From Symbiodinium microadriaticum (lineage: Eukaryota; Sar; Dinophyceae; Suessiales; Symbiodiniaceae): a stretch of 64,000 nt of DNA. Below are positions 1 through 12,500 of the stretch, in pieces. Where the stretch lies: assembly GCA_001939145.1 (NCBI GenBank), contig LSRX01000806.1, positions 35,345-99,344 on the forward strand, in the 5' to 3' direction. A program made the position numbers and the translations under genes. Within the stretch, counting starts at the first letter, position 1, and every line of letters begins with the position of its first letter. Under the pieces are notes generated by a model. It made no database searches, was not told the DNA's origin, and worked only from the letters and a program-made list of their open reading frames with translations.

Positions 1-599
1 CAAGCCAGGAACCTTTCAGCCTTCTGCTGCTTTGGATCTGCGACCACAAAACGAAGGTCGATAAGTTACTCATTGTGCCGAAGGAGCTGTTGCTTTCAAA
101 ATATATCGGTTGTGCAATCTTCGGGAATGACCTCAAACCATCTCGGACACTTCGACTAGCAAAATGCCGAGAGCCAATACTTCTTTCTTGCTAAGCCTTC
201 CAAATATTGAGAGGCGTTCTAAACGAATTCACAAGATTTCACAAGTTTGCCTGGTGTGAAAGCCGTGCGTTTTGGAACTCAGCCGTGTGCACAGTACACC
301 AGTCACTGCCGGGCACCTCGGTGGTTAAGAACTGAGCAATCCATGCTCCTTGGGCACATTCATTGACGAGCTTGATGTCGTACCATTTGTTTGCTAGAGA
401 AACTGCGACTTTCCACCGATGCAAGTCCAAAAACACTAAGAGCCGCAAACGACAAATTATGCAAGATTTCCACTCCGAATAACCCTGGAGAGCAAGGTGC
501 AAAGCCTTGTGGGGACGACGGTGTTCAGACAGTTTGGCATGCTGTAGCACAAGGACTTCTCACAGCAGATAGCTTGAAGACTTTGTCGATGAGCCGAAA

Positions 600-780
600 C
601 AGAGAGAGCGAGAGAGCGCGTGAGAGAGAGAGGGAGAGGGAGAGCAGGTAGTGCAGCGAGAGAGAACAAGACGGAGGCAAAGGCCGCGACAGAGATCGAC
701 AGAGAAGCACAGACAAAGGCACAGACGGAGAGTGAGAGAGAGAGCAAGATTGAGCATGAGATATTCAGGGCAAGAGAAAG
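600..780. repeat. GA-rich low-complexity tract
   Basis: Degenerate run of GAGA units interrupted by GC-containing units. It produces spurious Arg/Glu-rich frames on the plus strand and Leu/Ser-rich frames on the minus strand. No sign of a gene. Confidence 0.85.
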
Positions 781-2027
781 AGCAAGTGCGGAGGCGCTAG
801 GGAATAATGCCGTGCCTGGTCAGTCGGGGCATCTGTCTCGGAGAGCTCCCGGAGGTTTCCACTTGGCGTGTCCGCAAACAGGCGCCGTGGCTTCCAGACC
901 TCTGTCTTTGGGTGTATTCGGGCTGAGGCTTTCAAGGTTCAAGGCCCTAGACCAGTCGAAACGTCGTGCTTCAAAAAATCGCAAAATGCACAGGTGCAAT
1001 AGAAATACTAGAAACCTCTTTCAGTGTTCTGCAGCATGGCCGCCAGTGTGGCCTGTGCGAGAAAACACCGTAGTTTGGGGCGACCCGGACGCAAGACCCC
1101 GCGACAATAGGGCTCGCATCCGTGTATTATACCACCGCATCATGCGGCTCGGTCGGCAAGAATGCATGGCAACTTGCTTTCGGGCAGGTGCTGGGCCACT
1201 AGTGACTTTCGGTGGAAGATGTCCAGACATCCTCTGTCGTCTTGCCTAACCCCACATGTAGAGGTGCAATAAGGTCGGCAGGTACTGTTCCACGTGCTTG
1301 CTTGGTGCACCACAGCCTGAAGCTTCCTCGAGGACTTTGGAGCCACAGTGCAGCAACTTGGCAGTGGTCTCAGGGGTCGACGTTGCCGCTCTCTGGATGC
1401 ACAAAGCCAAGCGCTCTGGCTGCAGTCTCTTTCAGGGCCTTGCGCTTTACATCAACAAGGAGGAGCTTCTGCTCTAGCGAGACCTGTGTCCTTGTACCGA
1501 CTACAGGATGTTTCAATGTGCATTATCACTGTGTAGACCTCTACATGTGTACATTGCTATTTGTCTTCATCTATAGCTCAAGCTATGCATACACAGTGTG
1601 CATACATAAATACATACATACATACGCATGCATGTTTTTCGTTCTGGCATGGAGTTCCAGAAGCGACACGACAAAATGGCATGACCTCCTTCACTCAGAA
1701 AGCCCAACAAGCTCCAACTTCTAAACCTACAGATTGCCGCATGTGTCACAGGGAACACAAGGTACCTGTGTTTATACTTTAGCTGCAAAATGTGTTTATT
1801 CTTGTGCTGTGCTCCATATTTATTGTTTACGCTCTTCAGATTGAAAACGGCGAAGATAATGAACAGACAAGGGATCGATGCGGCAACTTCGGAAAACGAG
1901 CAAAGGACTAAATTTTCGCAAAATACAAGTTGGGACTCAAAGTTGTCTAGCAGAGCCAAACCCCCATGTCCGTCAAAGTTCTCCGCACTTCGGGTGCAAT
2001 GTACAGGGTCTGTAATTGCATATGTGT

Positions 2028-2296
2028 GTATGTGTGTATATATATATATATATATTAGACTTATATTTATATTTATACATATCTACACATACATATATAA
2101 GCGCATGTGTGCATCATATGCGCATGCAAAGTAAAGTGTTCCATCCACATATATCCACATACATGCATCCTTTTTTTAGCACTCGCACTCGACGCAGCAG
2201 GCGAGGTTCATACATCCATCCATCCATACATACACACATATAGTTATATATGTATATATATATATATATACACATATATATATATATACAATCCAA

Positions 2297-2329
<33 letters not shown>

Positions 2330-2390
2330 AACATACGTCACATACGTACAGACACACAGACAGCCAGACAGACAGATACATGCAGATAAA
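2028..2390. repeat. AT/ATAC microsatellite cluster
   Basis: Several adjoining runs: (TA)n, then CATA/CATC units, then two longer (TA)n stretches separated by a short unique segment, ending in CAGA units. The mixture of units suggests repeated slippage from one seed. A smaller run of the same CATA type lies near 1580-1640. Confidence 0.9.
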
Positions 2391-3429
2391 TGTGTGTGAG
2401 TGCATGCGTCAAAACCCTTCAAGACAGTGACACTCCAGACTCCGAGAGGCCTTCAGCGACTTCGGCGCCGAAGACGCTTCGGCCATTCCAGGCTCGGGGC
2501 CGCGCAAACCCAGGACTCCGAAGCGGCGCATGGCACCGGCTGACAAACCAACAAGCAAGCTTCGATATATGATGTAGTATGTAGCTATCACCAGCATCCG
2601 CATCAACATCGTAAACCCATGTAAACCCGCAACGTCTGCTATTGCTCAAGACTACATATTGTATCTTGGCTGTGCCTAAAGCAGGTCTTTAGCCGTTATA
2701 TCGTCGGACACAGCGCATGTTGCACGCCGACTGTGTCAACCTATGAGGTTCATGGGTTGACACGACTCATGCCGCGATGCAAGGCTTTTTCCGATCATGG
2801 CAGGCCGGCGAAGACGGCTGGCTTTTCCGAGGCCTCCAGGCCAACCAATCGCTCGCTCCTTGGCGGGAGAAAATTTGGCGGCTTGGCGGGCGCCATTCAA
2901 CCCGCAGACGCCCTCTATCACTGACTCTTTTCCTCACAGTGGAGAAGCTAATTTTATGTCTTATGTTGCCTGCTGAGGATCTCCCTCCAGAGCTCTCGCC
3001 AGGTCTCCGTGTCATAAGATGTCGCTGCCTTCTCCGGCGGAGCAACAGCCTCACAAGCCGCGGTGTTCCGGCGTAGCAGACGTATCACAAAAGGTCAGAT
3101 CTTGCGAATGTATATAAGCAAGCCTTGAGAAGCCTGGACAGAATGCGAAGGGCCCGCAGAGGTGGGGGCAGAAGCCCCTGCACCTCGCACGGACAAGTTG
3201 AGCATCGGCACAATTGCAAATCAACGGCCCACGAACATGCCAAAGGAATCCACTGGTAGCAGGATACCTCGGTGTCCAACGATGCTGAAGGACGACCGTC
3301 CTCGAGAGCAGCATTACAGAATCGAAGCTTCCGCCGAAGCTAAGGCCTTGAACACGACTAGTGAAACGTAAGGGTATGGAAGAGGACATCTTGAGCAGAG
3401 GTCCTGCCAGTAGTACCCTGAAAGCTTAC

Positions 3430-3710
3430 CTTGATCCGAGGTGGCCAGCAGCACCGTGGTTCGGGCACCTGTGATTTTCAGCCCACCGCAGGGAGACAGC
3501 AGTGTGTTCCGAGAGAGAGAGCCTGGTAAGAACCAGCTTGAAATCTTGAAACACACCACAAGTATCTGCAGGACGAAAGTGCGAGACCTAGTCTTAATAA
3601 GAGAGCTTAAACGGCCGTCAAATGCAAGTCGTCTTCAGTGCCTTCCTCCGGGCTCTGCACGATGAGGTCCAGCAAAGGTTGAACCACCGACTTGAGAGCC
3701 TGGTAGACTC
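3430..3710 (-). CDS. Two candidate exons of an unknown gene
   Basis: Two minus-strand blocks have intact frames and correct splice edges. Exon 3642-3710 encodes a helical segment containing VYQALKSVVQPLLDLIV and ends at a GC donor in phase 1. Exon 3430-3522 follows an AG|G acceptor in the matching phase, encodes a segment containing LLSPCGGLKITGARTTVLLA, and ends at a strong GTAAGC donor. The intron between them would be 119 nt. I do not recognise the family and found neither start nor stop. The evidence is the reading quality plus splice consistency only. Confidence 0.4.
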
Positions 3711-4044
3711 CTGAAGGCCGATGCTCCGACCCCTCGTATGTACCAAAAAGAGCTGTGGGCAATGTGGGCAAATGAAGACCGGGCGCCTTCCAGGGGATTC
3801 TGCCCTTGGTCTTCCTCTTGCTGGTTTTGGGGCAGGTGCCGCTTCAGCTCGGTGGCCACAGCTCCTGTCACGGCATCAGGCGAGCCTCATATGTCTTTTC
3901 CTTGATGCAAGCAACTTCCGCCAGAAAATTCGAAGGTGGACTGCAAGTCATGTATTCCGATCATTGTTGTTTAAGCACTCTCTTCTCCTACTCTCTTCCC
4001 GTCTTGAATTCGTGTTTCGCGCCGCCTGGATGGATGGCATTTGA

Positions 4045-4160
4045 GGCAATGGGGATGCCACCAAGTCGACAACGTCGATCGAGCTCGTAAGCGAAGAGCA
4101 AATTGCACAGCTTTGCTTGGCCATATGCCTGCGGAACAAGGAGCGGGAGGTCTTCGAGAT
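4045..4160 (+). CDS. Candidate plus-strand exon, unknown
   Basis: After an AG|G acceptor near 4044 the plus strand reads as a helical, charged peptide containing SEEQIAQLCLAICLRNKE. The frame stays open to about 4333, but the exon probably ends at a GT donor near 4150 or a GA donor near 4162. It is on the opposite strand to all the recognised genes, so if real it marks a change of transcription direction. Function unknown. Confidence 0.3.
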
Positions 4161-4179
4161 GAACGATCCATGTACCACT

Positions 4180-7100
4180 GTGGCAGTTGATGCTTTAGAG
4201 ATCAAACTGGCTTTGGGATGTGAATTTGTGTGCAAGGCCCCCTCTCCACTTCCACAAGCTGCACCTGCCATGGAGCGTACTTGTCGGGTGACTGCAGATC
4301 ACTCAAATCACCTCTCTGGAGCGCAGAGGGGATGAGATGAGCCGATGAAGACAGGCTGATAATGCGACCAGGATCTCCTGAGGAGGCAAGTTGCGTACCG
4401 CACGCCAAGTTTCCACGAGACTGACATTTCGGTTCATGAGATCAAACTTAAACCAACTCAGCATCTGGGTGAAGCTGTCGAAGCCATGTGGTCGACCAGC
4501 AAGTTTGCAAGTAGGAAGTGGCCCAGGTAGTTGACAGCCAGTTGGTACTCATGTCCATCACGGGTCTCCTGCCTACCGCAAGGTCGTTTTGGCTTAGATG
4601 GACGCTTGCTGTCACTGCATACAACATCATGCAATGTTCTGTTTGTGCACGTATGTCATTGCCTTGACAAAACCTGCTTGAAGCAACGTTGGCCTTGACG
4701 GCAAAGCCATAACACCAGCATTCAGCACGAGGCAGTGAAGAGGCAACTGGGCAAGGTGGTTGCTGCACAGACGATGCCTTCAGTGCTCTCTGCACGACTT
4801 GCCAGCCTTCATGGCCAAAAAATCCACCACGAAGCCGCGCACAGATGCCAGCGAGTCCAGCTCCAAGGGCATGTAACCTTCACCGACATGTCAATGGACA
4901 CAGCGTGCCAGTGGCTGCCGGTGGACACAGCAAGCTGACCGGGTTCAGTTTGGAATCAGGTCGGCGGACTGGGTGAGGTCAACTCGGGCGGACTGACTCC
5001 ACGTCAAGCCAAGACTCGCAGCTCGGCTACAGGCGTAAGCTGCCTGGCATGTTTGCCAACCGACAAGTCCGCAGGCAACGGTGAATCTGGGAGGTCGCAT
5101 AGGGACTGTGAGGAGGGGTGGCAGTGCAGGTGCTCGACGCAATGGATCGAAACACAAGAAACCAGCAGCATTCACGCATGCTGCAAGAGCAGGATATGAA
5201 CGGTGGCGCTAGTCGCAACAACTTCCATACCTATGGATAATCCCTGAATTGGTTAGGTGAAGAGTGGCCGACATGCCTAGAGTGGATGCGAAGCCCAGGG
5301 TAAGTGAGGGTAGCATAGAAGTTGGTAGCTTGATATTAGGTCTGTGGGGCTGGAGGCTTCGTGCAACACCATGCTCATTGTGCGCGTGTCATTATCGAAA
5401 GAAGTTGGCCTATTACAGCTGATATCGTCGAGTACCCTAATCAGACGAGTGATACCGATGCTAAGTTAATTATGTAGAAAGCACTCCCCCTAAATCTTTC
5501 TACCCTACACTGTGCTGCCATACCCACTTCTGCGCCTGAGGCTGTCCAGCGCCTTCTCGTGCTTCTCCTGGCTCCTACCGGCGAGGACGATCAGACCTCA
5601 ACATCCCGCCAAATTGATGAAGTTTATGGTATGCTCAAGACCAGCCCCCTGCAGTCCAAGTCGCACAAGTAATTTCACAATAATCCGCCGAGGCACTAAA
5701 GTTACCCGATGTGGCGAAGGACTGCGCTGTGGCGAGGCCCAAGCCGGTAGAAGCGCCGGTCACCTTACATTCTGACAAAAACAACATCGTCTATGGGACT
5801 GCGGGGTGCGTCGCTCGGACTCTATGGTCGTCTGTGATGTTTCGCCGGCAATGTCACGAGCCAAGGGAGGAGGTACATGATCGGATGGGCCTTAACTGAG
5901 GTTGACTACGCTTTGCGTCAGGCCAGGTGCTGCTTGGACACAATTGCCACACGCCCGCGAGATGCTGAGGCCTCCCGAAAATAACATGACCGAGCCCGAA
6001 GTGCGAGGCTTTGCAAGGCACTTGAGAGCCTCCCGTGTGGCCCTGCGTACAGTCGACCAAGCTTCCTGTGGGACAGTCGAACATGCCACGGCAGCGTCCG
6101 CGTTGTGTAAAGATGCTCAGCACTTGGGGGGCTGCGAACTTTAGGGCTTTAGGGTGGAAGGAAGGCTGTGCCAGAAGAGAAGCAATTGTGAAGCCTACCT
6201 GTGCTCGTCGGCGATACTCTGCAGGCCCGCACGCTGCACTGTGTCATTGGCTTACAGCTCGGATACTGGGAGTGCTAAGTGCTAAGTCCAACCTACAGAA
6301 CTGCAAGGCCTCATTCCCGCGCGACGGACAAATGACGCTCCAAGCAGTACCAGTATCCCTCACGGAGAACGCCTTCCCCTCCATCCTGCGATAAATCGAT
6401 CCATATAAGGGCATGGGAGCAGGCCTTTGCTTTGACCATGGATTTATCATGGCAAAAGCCCCAAACGTCATTGCCGAAACTGCGAAATGATGGAAAAAAA
6501 CACTGCGCAACAGTTGCTTTCGCAATTTCCATCCGCATGATCACGTTCGGAGGGCTTCTCCCTTTGCTGGGTCAAGCCCATGCTCAACTGGTTCGGCCAT
6601 TGTCGCCAGGGTGCATTTGAGAAACTGCTTCAGTGGGTGCACGTTCCTCTAGCAATGCATACGCTCAGAACCCGCTCAGTGTGGCAACAGCTCCCTATCT
6701 TGCTTGTTGGCACGCGGTCGGATGAGGGAAGGGAGAGGGGCAAGGTCTCACCCACGTCGGATCCTGTCGAGGTCGCAGCAGCACGAAGAGGACGACAACC
6801 AGTCCCAGCCGCAGTTTTGAAGCCATTGCAGAGGCAGCACTAGCGGCTCGATACAGGCTCTACATGTCATTGTTTTGGTTGGCGGCCAGCTACCGTGAGC
6901 CAATAGCCGAAATTTTCATTTAGCAAAGCCACGGCATGAGTTTTTGCAAGAGAAACGTTTAGATTAACATCTTCTGCACGCTGGCGAGGTCCTTGATGCA
7001 ACTGCAGCTTCTAGACCCCGTCCCCGTGCTAACTTTGCCTAGTACATGTTTTGCAGCTAGGCAACAGTAAGAAGAGAGTAAGAAGCAAAGGAGTCCAGCC

Positions 7101-7768
7101 AAAGTCGTTGCAAGCTTGAGAGAAAATTCATGCCATCCACGTGCCCACTCGCAGCACTCCCGCCCGTGTTCCAACTGCATACTTTTCTCACCGAGCGAAC
7201 AGCCGCTGTGATCATAAGCAGGATTCGTTACAATATCTATTTACAAATTCGTGACAGGGCGGGGCGGGCGATGTGGGCCCGGCCCACACCATCCGCGGCG
7301 TCGGCCTGTTGAAATCTGAACGGCCGCAGCCACTCTTTCGTGAGTATGCTTTTGGCCTCTATGACGGGAGCTGCATTCATGCACGGAGCATGTGTCTGTG
7401 CACATGAGCCACCCCTTTCGCGTATGCTCCCTGCTTCCGAAATAACCCGCTCAAGCACCCACCATCATGCCCATCTCAGGAACTTGGGCAGTGGGCTGCA
7501 CCGGAAACAGCTGCATCCGTCTCCGAGCCACAGCGCTTTTCACGCAAATTGGCATCACACAACTCAGACTCACTACTCCTGCGACAATGCCTCATCAGGG
7601 TGGGATTCTGGATACATGGGCATCTTGTCATCGAGCTATCGTGCCAGGGTTGGGTCTAGCCGTGATAATGACCATTAATGACGAATACCAACACCTTCAT
7701 GCAAGACAGCATAGTCTGCCAGCACAGGGACGGCCCGGCCTATGACGGGGAAGACCAGCTGACACAAC
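4180..7768. other. Region without a recognised gene
   Basis: About 3.6 kb with only short frames on both strands. A plus-strand frame near 5700-5900 reads moderately well, but no splice partners were found. I see no repeats of note and no RNA gene. Confidence 0.45.
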
Positions 7769-8421
7769 CTGCAGCGGGAAGCGTGTGGTGATCTCGCGCA
7801 GAGCATCGCGAAGCAAAAATGCACCACAACTCTTCAAAAATTCAGGCGGAGCCATCCAAGCCTGGGCTGCCGTGCCACCAAGGCTAAGCACACGGAGCCA
7901 AAGCACAGCTCCGGCGTGCATGAGCCGCAGGCATGATGGAACTCCTGCTTCGAGAAACAACTGTTCAGGGTGGTGCATGTCGGCGCAACAGCCAAGATGT
8001 GCTGTGGACCAGTCGACCAGGGAATGCCAAGGACCTGGCAGCCTCGCAGCGGTCCACCTCCGCGCTCAGCCTCTCCCAGACCTCTCCGAAAGACAGCAAC
8101 CAGACAGGACCAGCAAGGCACGCCGTAGTTACTCAAGACCTGTCTCAGCTGCGGTTGGACTTCATTCTGGACGGCACGGTATTCTTGCCGGCACAGTGTC
8201 CTGAGCATGAGCTGCATGACGGCTGCCGCGCGCCCCACAATCCCGTGCTTTTTGACATCCGAGCACGCGACCGCCTTGCACGAGCAGGAAGGTACTGGAG
8301 CAAACAGGGCAGGATTTCCGGCTCCAAAGGCTCACTCCTCGCACTTTCGTAAGACAAGAAAGGCATTGGAAAAAAAAGGGAGCCCGTGGCCTCGGAGGGC
8401 TGCCGAGTTTTTGCTGCCCAT
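7769..8421 (-). CDS. Candidate four-exon gene, N-myristoylation-type start
   Basis: Four minus-strand exons join in phase 0 with dinoflagellate-type junctions: 8401-8421 (start ATG, GC donor), 8140-8274 (GT donor), 8043-8081 (GC donor) and 7769-7861 (GT donor); every acceptor is AG|G. The product begins MGSKNSA, the Gly2 context of N-myristoylated proteins, followed by a helical segment containing AAVMQLMLRTLCRQEYRAV, then VWERLSAEVDRC and FLKSCGAFLLRDALREI. I do not recognise a family. The gene starts about 1.1 kb downstream of the UGPase stop on the same strand. No stop codon was found, so further exons are expected to the left. The short first exon is the least certain part. Confidence 0.4.
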
Positions 8422-9542
8422 CCTCCTTTGCCAGATTTCTCAGCCGCTCTTGAGAGAAGATGCACTCAGCGGGCCGCGGACCCTCGTGGTAGCGAGTAAC
8501 ATGTCAGGGATCGCCTGTCGCATCGCTCGCGGAAGGGCCCTTTGTTTTCAGACAACAGCAAGGGTCAGACTTTTCACGGAAACAGATGCCTCATCTTGAG
8601 AAGCCTCACTCGTCTTGTTCTGTTTCATGCTACGGCTACGGCCTGCTGAATCAGAACGGAGCTTCCAACCTTTGCTTGCTTCGAGCTGGTAGGGTCCCGC
8701 CCCTCCCGGTCTCGGAGATGCCACACGGTGCAGCAGAAGACCATGCTTGCACTAGGACTAGTAGGACGGACTAGGTGTAGAGGGTTTGGCCACGGCAGCT
8801 AACGGCGCCTTGGGATGAAATGACTGATGCCAAATACAGCCAACAGTCTCCGCCTCGAAAGCCATGGCTGAGCTCGGAGTGGGTCCCCGGTTTCGGACTG
8901 CTTGATGCGACACCGACATGTCATGCGATGGCAGCTTCAGATCATTGCAGGCTTGGAATACACGCTAAAACCGTCGACGACTTTCTCTCTTCGCCAGAAA
9001 ATGGGATCTGTCTGTAAAGCTCAATCCGCAGGACATTCGATGGAGGCTTGAGTACTGCACTCTGGGTCGGAACTTCTTGCGGAAAGAGCTTCCTCAGCCT
9101 CGAATAGTGCATAGGTTGAAACATCAAAGCGATGATCAAAGATTCAGCTGTTCAGACCTTCTTGGTCTCCCTGGACCCACGCAGCCGTTCGAAGCTAGAA
9201 TTCCACTCTCAGTGTATCTGCGCAGCAAGCTGTGAGTCAAGATTTGGCCATCAGCTGTAAGTTCACGTGCAAGAAAGGCTGTGGTTGAATTTGCATACAA
9301 CCCATCAAGAACGATCTGCGTCAGCATAGGTCCAGGCTGTCCGTTAAAATATCTGCAAATTGATCGGTCGACTGTCGGAGGGATGGTGGCGCTCATATTT
9401 TGCCCACGAAAGCCTGGCACATCAAGTGTGACATGCTTGCCGCCATTGCTGCTTGCCCTCGATGGGCTGCAGCGGTAGACCCTTCAACACCCTGTTCTCG
9501 ACGCAACTGACTGAATGGCCTTCGGGAGATCAAAGCTCAACC
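8422..9542. other. Spacer downstream of UGPase
   Basis: Intergenic stretch between the UGPase stop codon and the next candidate gene. A minus-strand frame at 9136-9420 is open for 94 codons and reads partly protein-like (for example PGPMLTQIVLDGLYANS), but it has no supported splice partners. It could be a 3' exon of an unrecognised transcript or chance. Confidence 0.35.
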
Positions 9543-12500
9543 TTACGAGCATTCTTTCAGAACACATTCCCGGTCGTGAGAACAAGCTGAGTGAAGCGCC
9601 GTCTTGTCTTCATATACGCCAGCCGCCAGCTCCTCACAAGTCGTAACGTAGTCGCTGGACCGGCTTTGCAACCAACTGCCCCTTTGGTTCTCTTGCAAGG
9701 CAGACCTTCTCTGCTCCGCTGGTGTTCTTCACGGTGACGGTGCCCTTGAAAACCACACCCTTGGCCAGTTTCACGGCTCCTGGCAACATGTGCCCGAAAA
9801 GTCAAATTCATTCGATGGCTACGACTACGAGCAATGCATGGGCCCTCCTTCAATCACGAGCTTTTTGCATCCGATGAGAGACGGTGGCCCATTTGGTATG
9901 AGCTTCTCCTCCAAGGCATCCTGGCTTGCAAGGAGACCCAACACGGGAAAACAAATTTCGTCTTTCCAACTGCTTGCAAGAAGCAGCAGTAGCATGGCAA
10001 ACAGCTGTTGCAGCACTCTCCCCTGCACCCTTTTTACACGGACTGCCTACAAGAGTATTACTGGCACCCTTCGCTTCCAACCGCCGAGTCTTGCATGCAT
10101 CCTAGGTGCTGTAAACTTGTACATGCCATCCAACTTCACGTCAGGAGGAACTCCATTTCGTTCTGGTGCGAGAACGACAGTGAAGTCCTAACGGGCAACT
10201 TGGGGTTGCAAGCCAGTCACGCTGTTTACTGGCATGTGCTCGCTGCAGGTCGGAGGGGGCTGGGAGTCAACGCGGCTATCTCAAATCATGAGAGAAGAGA
10301 GAGCCCTGTGCAGTCCTCCTTGCTGCTGCTGTTCTTGCTGGTATTCTTAATTGTGGCTGCGCAGCCATATTGATACTGACTCCCGCCTGAATCCTGTCGA
10401 CCGTTCAACATTGCCTCACACTCCCGACGTCCTTTGACAGAACTCGCAGCTTTCGGCCTTTGAGCTACCCTGCTAAAGCAGGGCTGAACTCAAGCCTTGC
10501 CCCCGTGCAAAACGCCTACAAACTACATTCATTCGGGCCTACATGTAAACATATGCGCGCACAACACCCCAACAGCACAAACAAAAAGTACCCACGGCCA
10601 GGAGCAAAACCGAACCTGAGACGGGACCTCAAGCGACGACATAGAAGGTAAAGCTCGCCCAATTCCCTTTTGGGCCAAACCTTGCTACCGCTCATCCACT
10701 GCGCGGAGTGTTCGTCCACAACTGAGCGGGCTGAGGACTCATTCGCTGCTTGCGTCCTCCGTGAGCAGGTAGGCATCGGATCGCAACGCCAGGAGGTCCT
10801 TAGACACTCTCTGGGCTATAGCACACCAAAAGCCTGCTCCAGGCTTCAGGTTGAACCCCAGAATCCTCACGGCTCTCCCGATAAGTCTGAGACCGAAACC
10901 TGAAGCTCCATCTACTGCTTTAGACATGCACTCAAGACTCGTTTGTGGTCTTCACCGGAGCGAAACGTGAACGAGGGATAACCAGAGCGGACGCACCTTC
11001 TTCGTCGACAGATGATCAGAAACACCAGCTATGAATCTTCCAGGAAACTTAGCAGCACAAACCGCCGCACTGCTCACTGCTTGTCATATCAGCTATCCGG
11101 CCATTCTTCTAGGTGATCTACTACCAGTATCTTTTGCTGTAATGTGAGGCAGGACTTTATATCCATGCACACCCAGCCCCTTTCCAGACACAGACCTTCG
11201 AAGCACTGGATGGCAGCCCCCATGGCCGTCTCCAGCTGCAAAACTTTTGTGGACTTCTTGTCTCGTGGGTCCACCGTCTTCGAGTTCCTGAGCTGTGAAA
11301 TACAACGGCTTGCATGTCAGAGACTGGCCAACGGATGCGACCGGACCCAGATTGAGGTGGTTCGCCAAGCGTCTTCATGACCGGAAGAGGCAGTGCTCCG
11401 TCGTTCTTCCTGAACTCCCTCTTCAAAGCTGCCAAGTCCACCCAGAGGTTGTTGGTGTTGAAAAACCTGGACTCAGACTGCCCCAGAGACCTGTGACCAG
11501 GACTAATATGACCAATACACACTAACTTATCTGCGGACTAGTTGGCTTGTACTTGCCAACATTCTGGAATTCCTTCTCATCCTGCACACCAGACAAAAGG
11601 AGGTGGCAGCAATCCGCCGATATCACTTTGTTAGGATACCTCTTCAGGGCACTGAGCAGACTCGCGGAGGAGGAGACCGCCGGTTGCCTGCAGGGGCAGG
11701 GTCCGAGTCAGCAGAAAAAACAAAAGCAACAGGGGCAGAGTCAGCAAGCAGACCGGACGAAAGTCATCAACAGCACAGCCGCACTCAGCAAACCTGCGAG
11801 CTCTTATGGGAGACGGCCCAGCCCGAACCGGCAAACACCAAGGAAATGCCATGCGACGTCAGCACCTCTAACACAAACACATGCTCCTGCACATGTAGTG
11901 TATAAACTTGCCAGACGTTGCCACGTCACACTCTTTCCGAGGCCAGCGATATGCGAGGTCAGTTCAGCGCTGAGTCCGAGCGAAGTTTGCGTAGAGCTAC
12001 AATACTTCTTGGTGCAAGAGCAGGTACTGCAGGTCGCTCCTGCTTCATGTGTTCCGCATGAACCTTCGGGCTTCCTAAATGGAGCTTTCCTGTCTCTGAC
12101 CTCGGTGGCTGTTGGCCTGCGGCCTGCGACTTGCGGCCTCTGGTTTTCCGAAATAAAGCGGCGTGTTTGCTGATTCGATTTGCCGACTCTGGCCTCGACT
12201 TGTTGACACAAGCTACTCTGTTGCCTGCAGGCTGCTGCCGCGGCTGCCACAATTCGACAAAACGGAGATGAGCCCCATGCTCCTGCGTGTCATCCGGCCT
12301 TGTCTTTTGCCAGGTGTCCACCTTTCTTGTCCTGTCATGGCTGCGACATACAAGAACTCGAAGGTCTGGGGCTGCCCCTGCAAGTGACTGAATCTAAGGT
12401 TGGGGCAGCGTCAGTGCGTTCCGCGACCTCCATCATGAACGGAGCACCAGATTGCCTCAGTTGCTTGAGGTACCCTCGAGCTCGGAAGGGATTTTCCTGG

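Larger units (their letters stand above)
1..3429. other. Region without a recognised gene
   Basis: I recognise no gene here. It contains a GA-rich tract near 600-780 and AT/ATAC microsatellites near 1580-1640 and 2028-2390. A minus-strand frame at 239-550 reads protein-like in part (around residues 45-90), but I found no flanking exon that fits AG|G splicing, so it is left unassigned. Confidence 0.5.

Noticed and set aside
9706-9779. CBM21-like starch-binding domain
   Set aside because: The GVVFKGTVTVKN segment first looked like CBM21, but the neighbouring exons show it to be the C-terminal beta-helix of UGPase.
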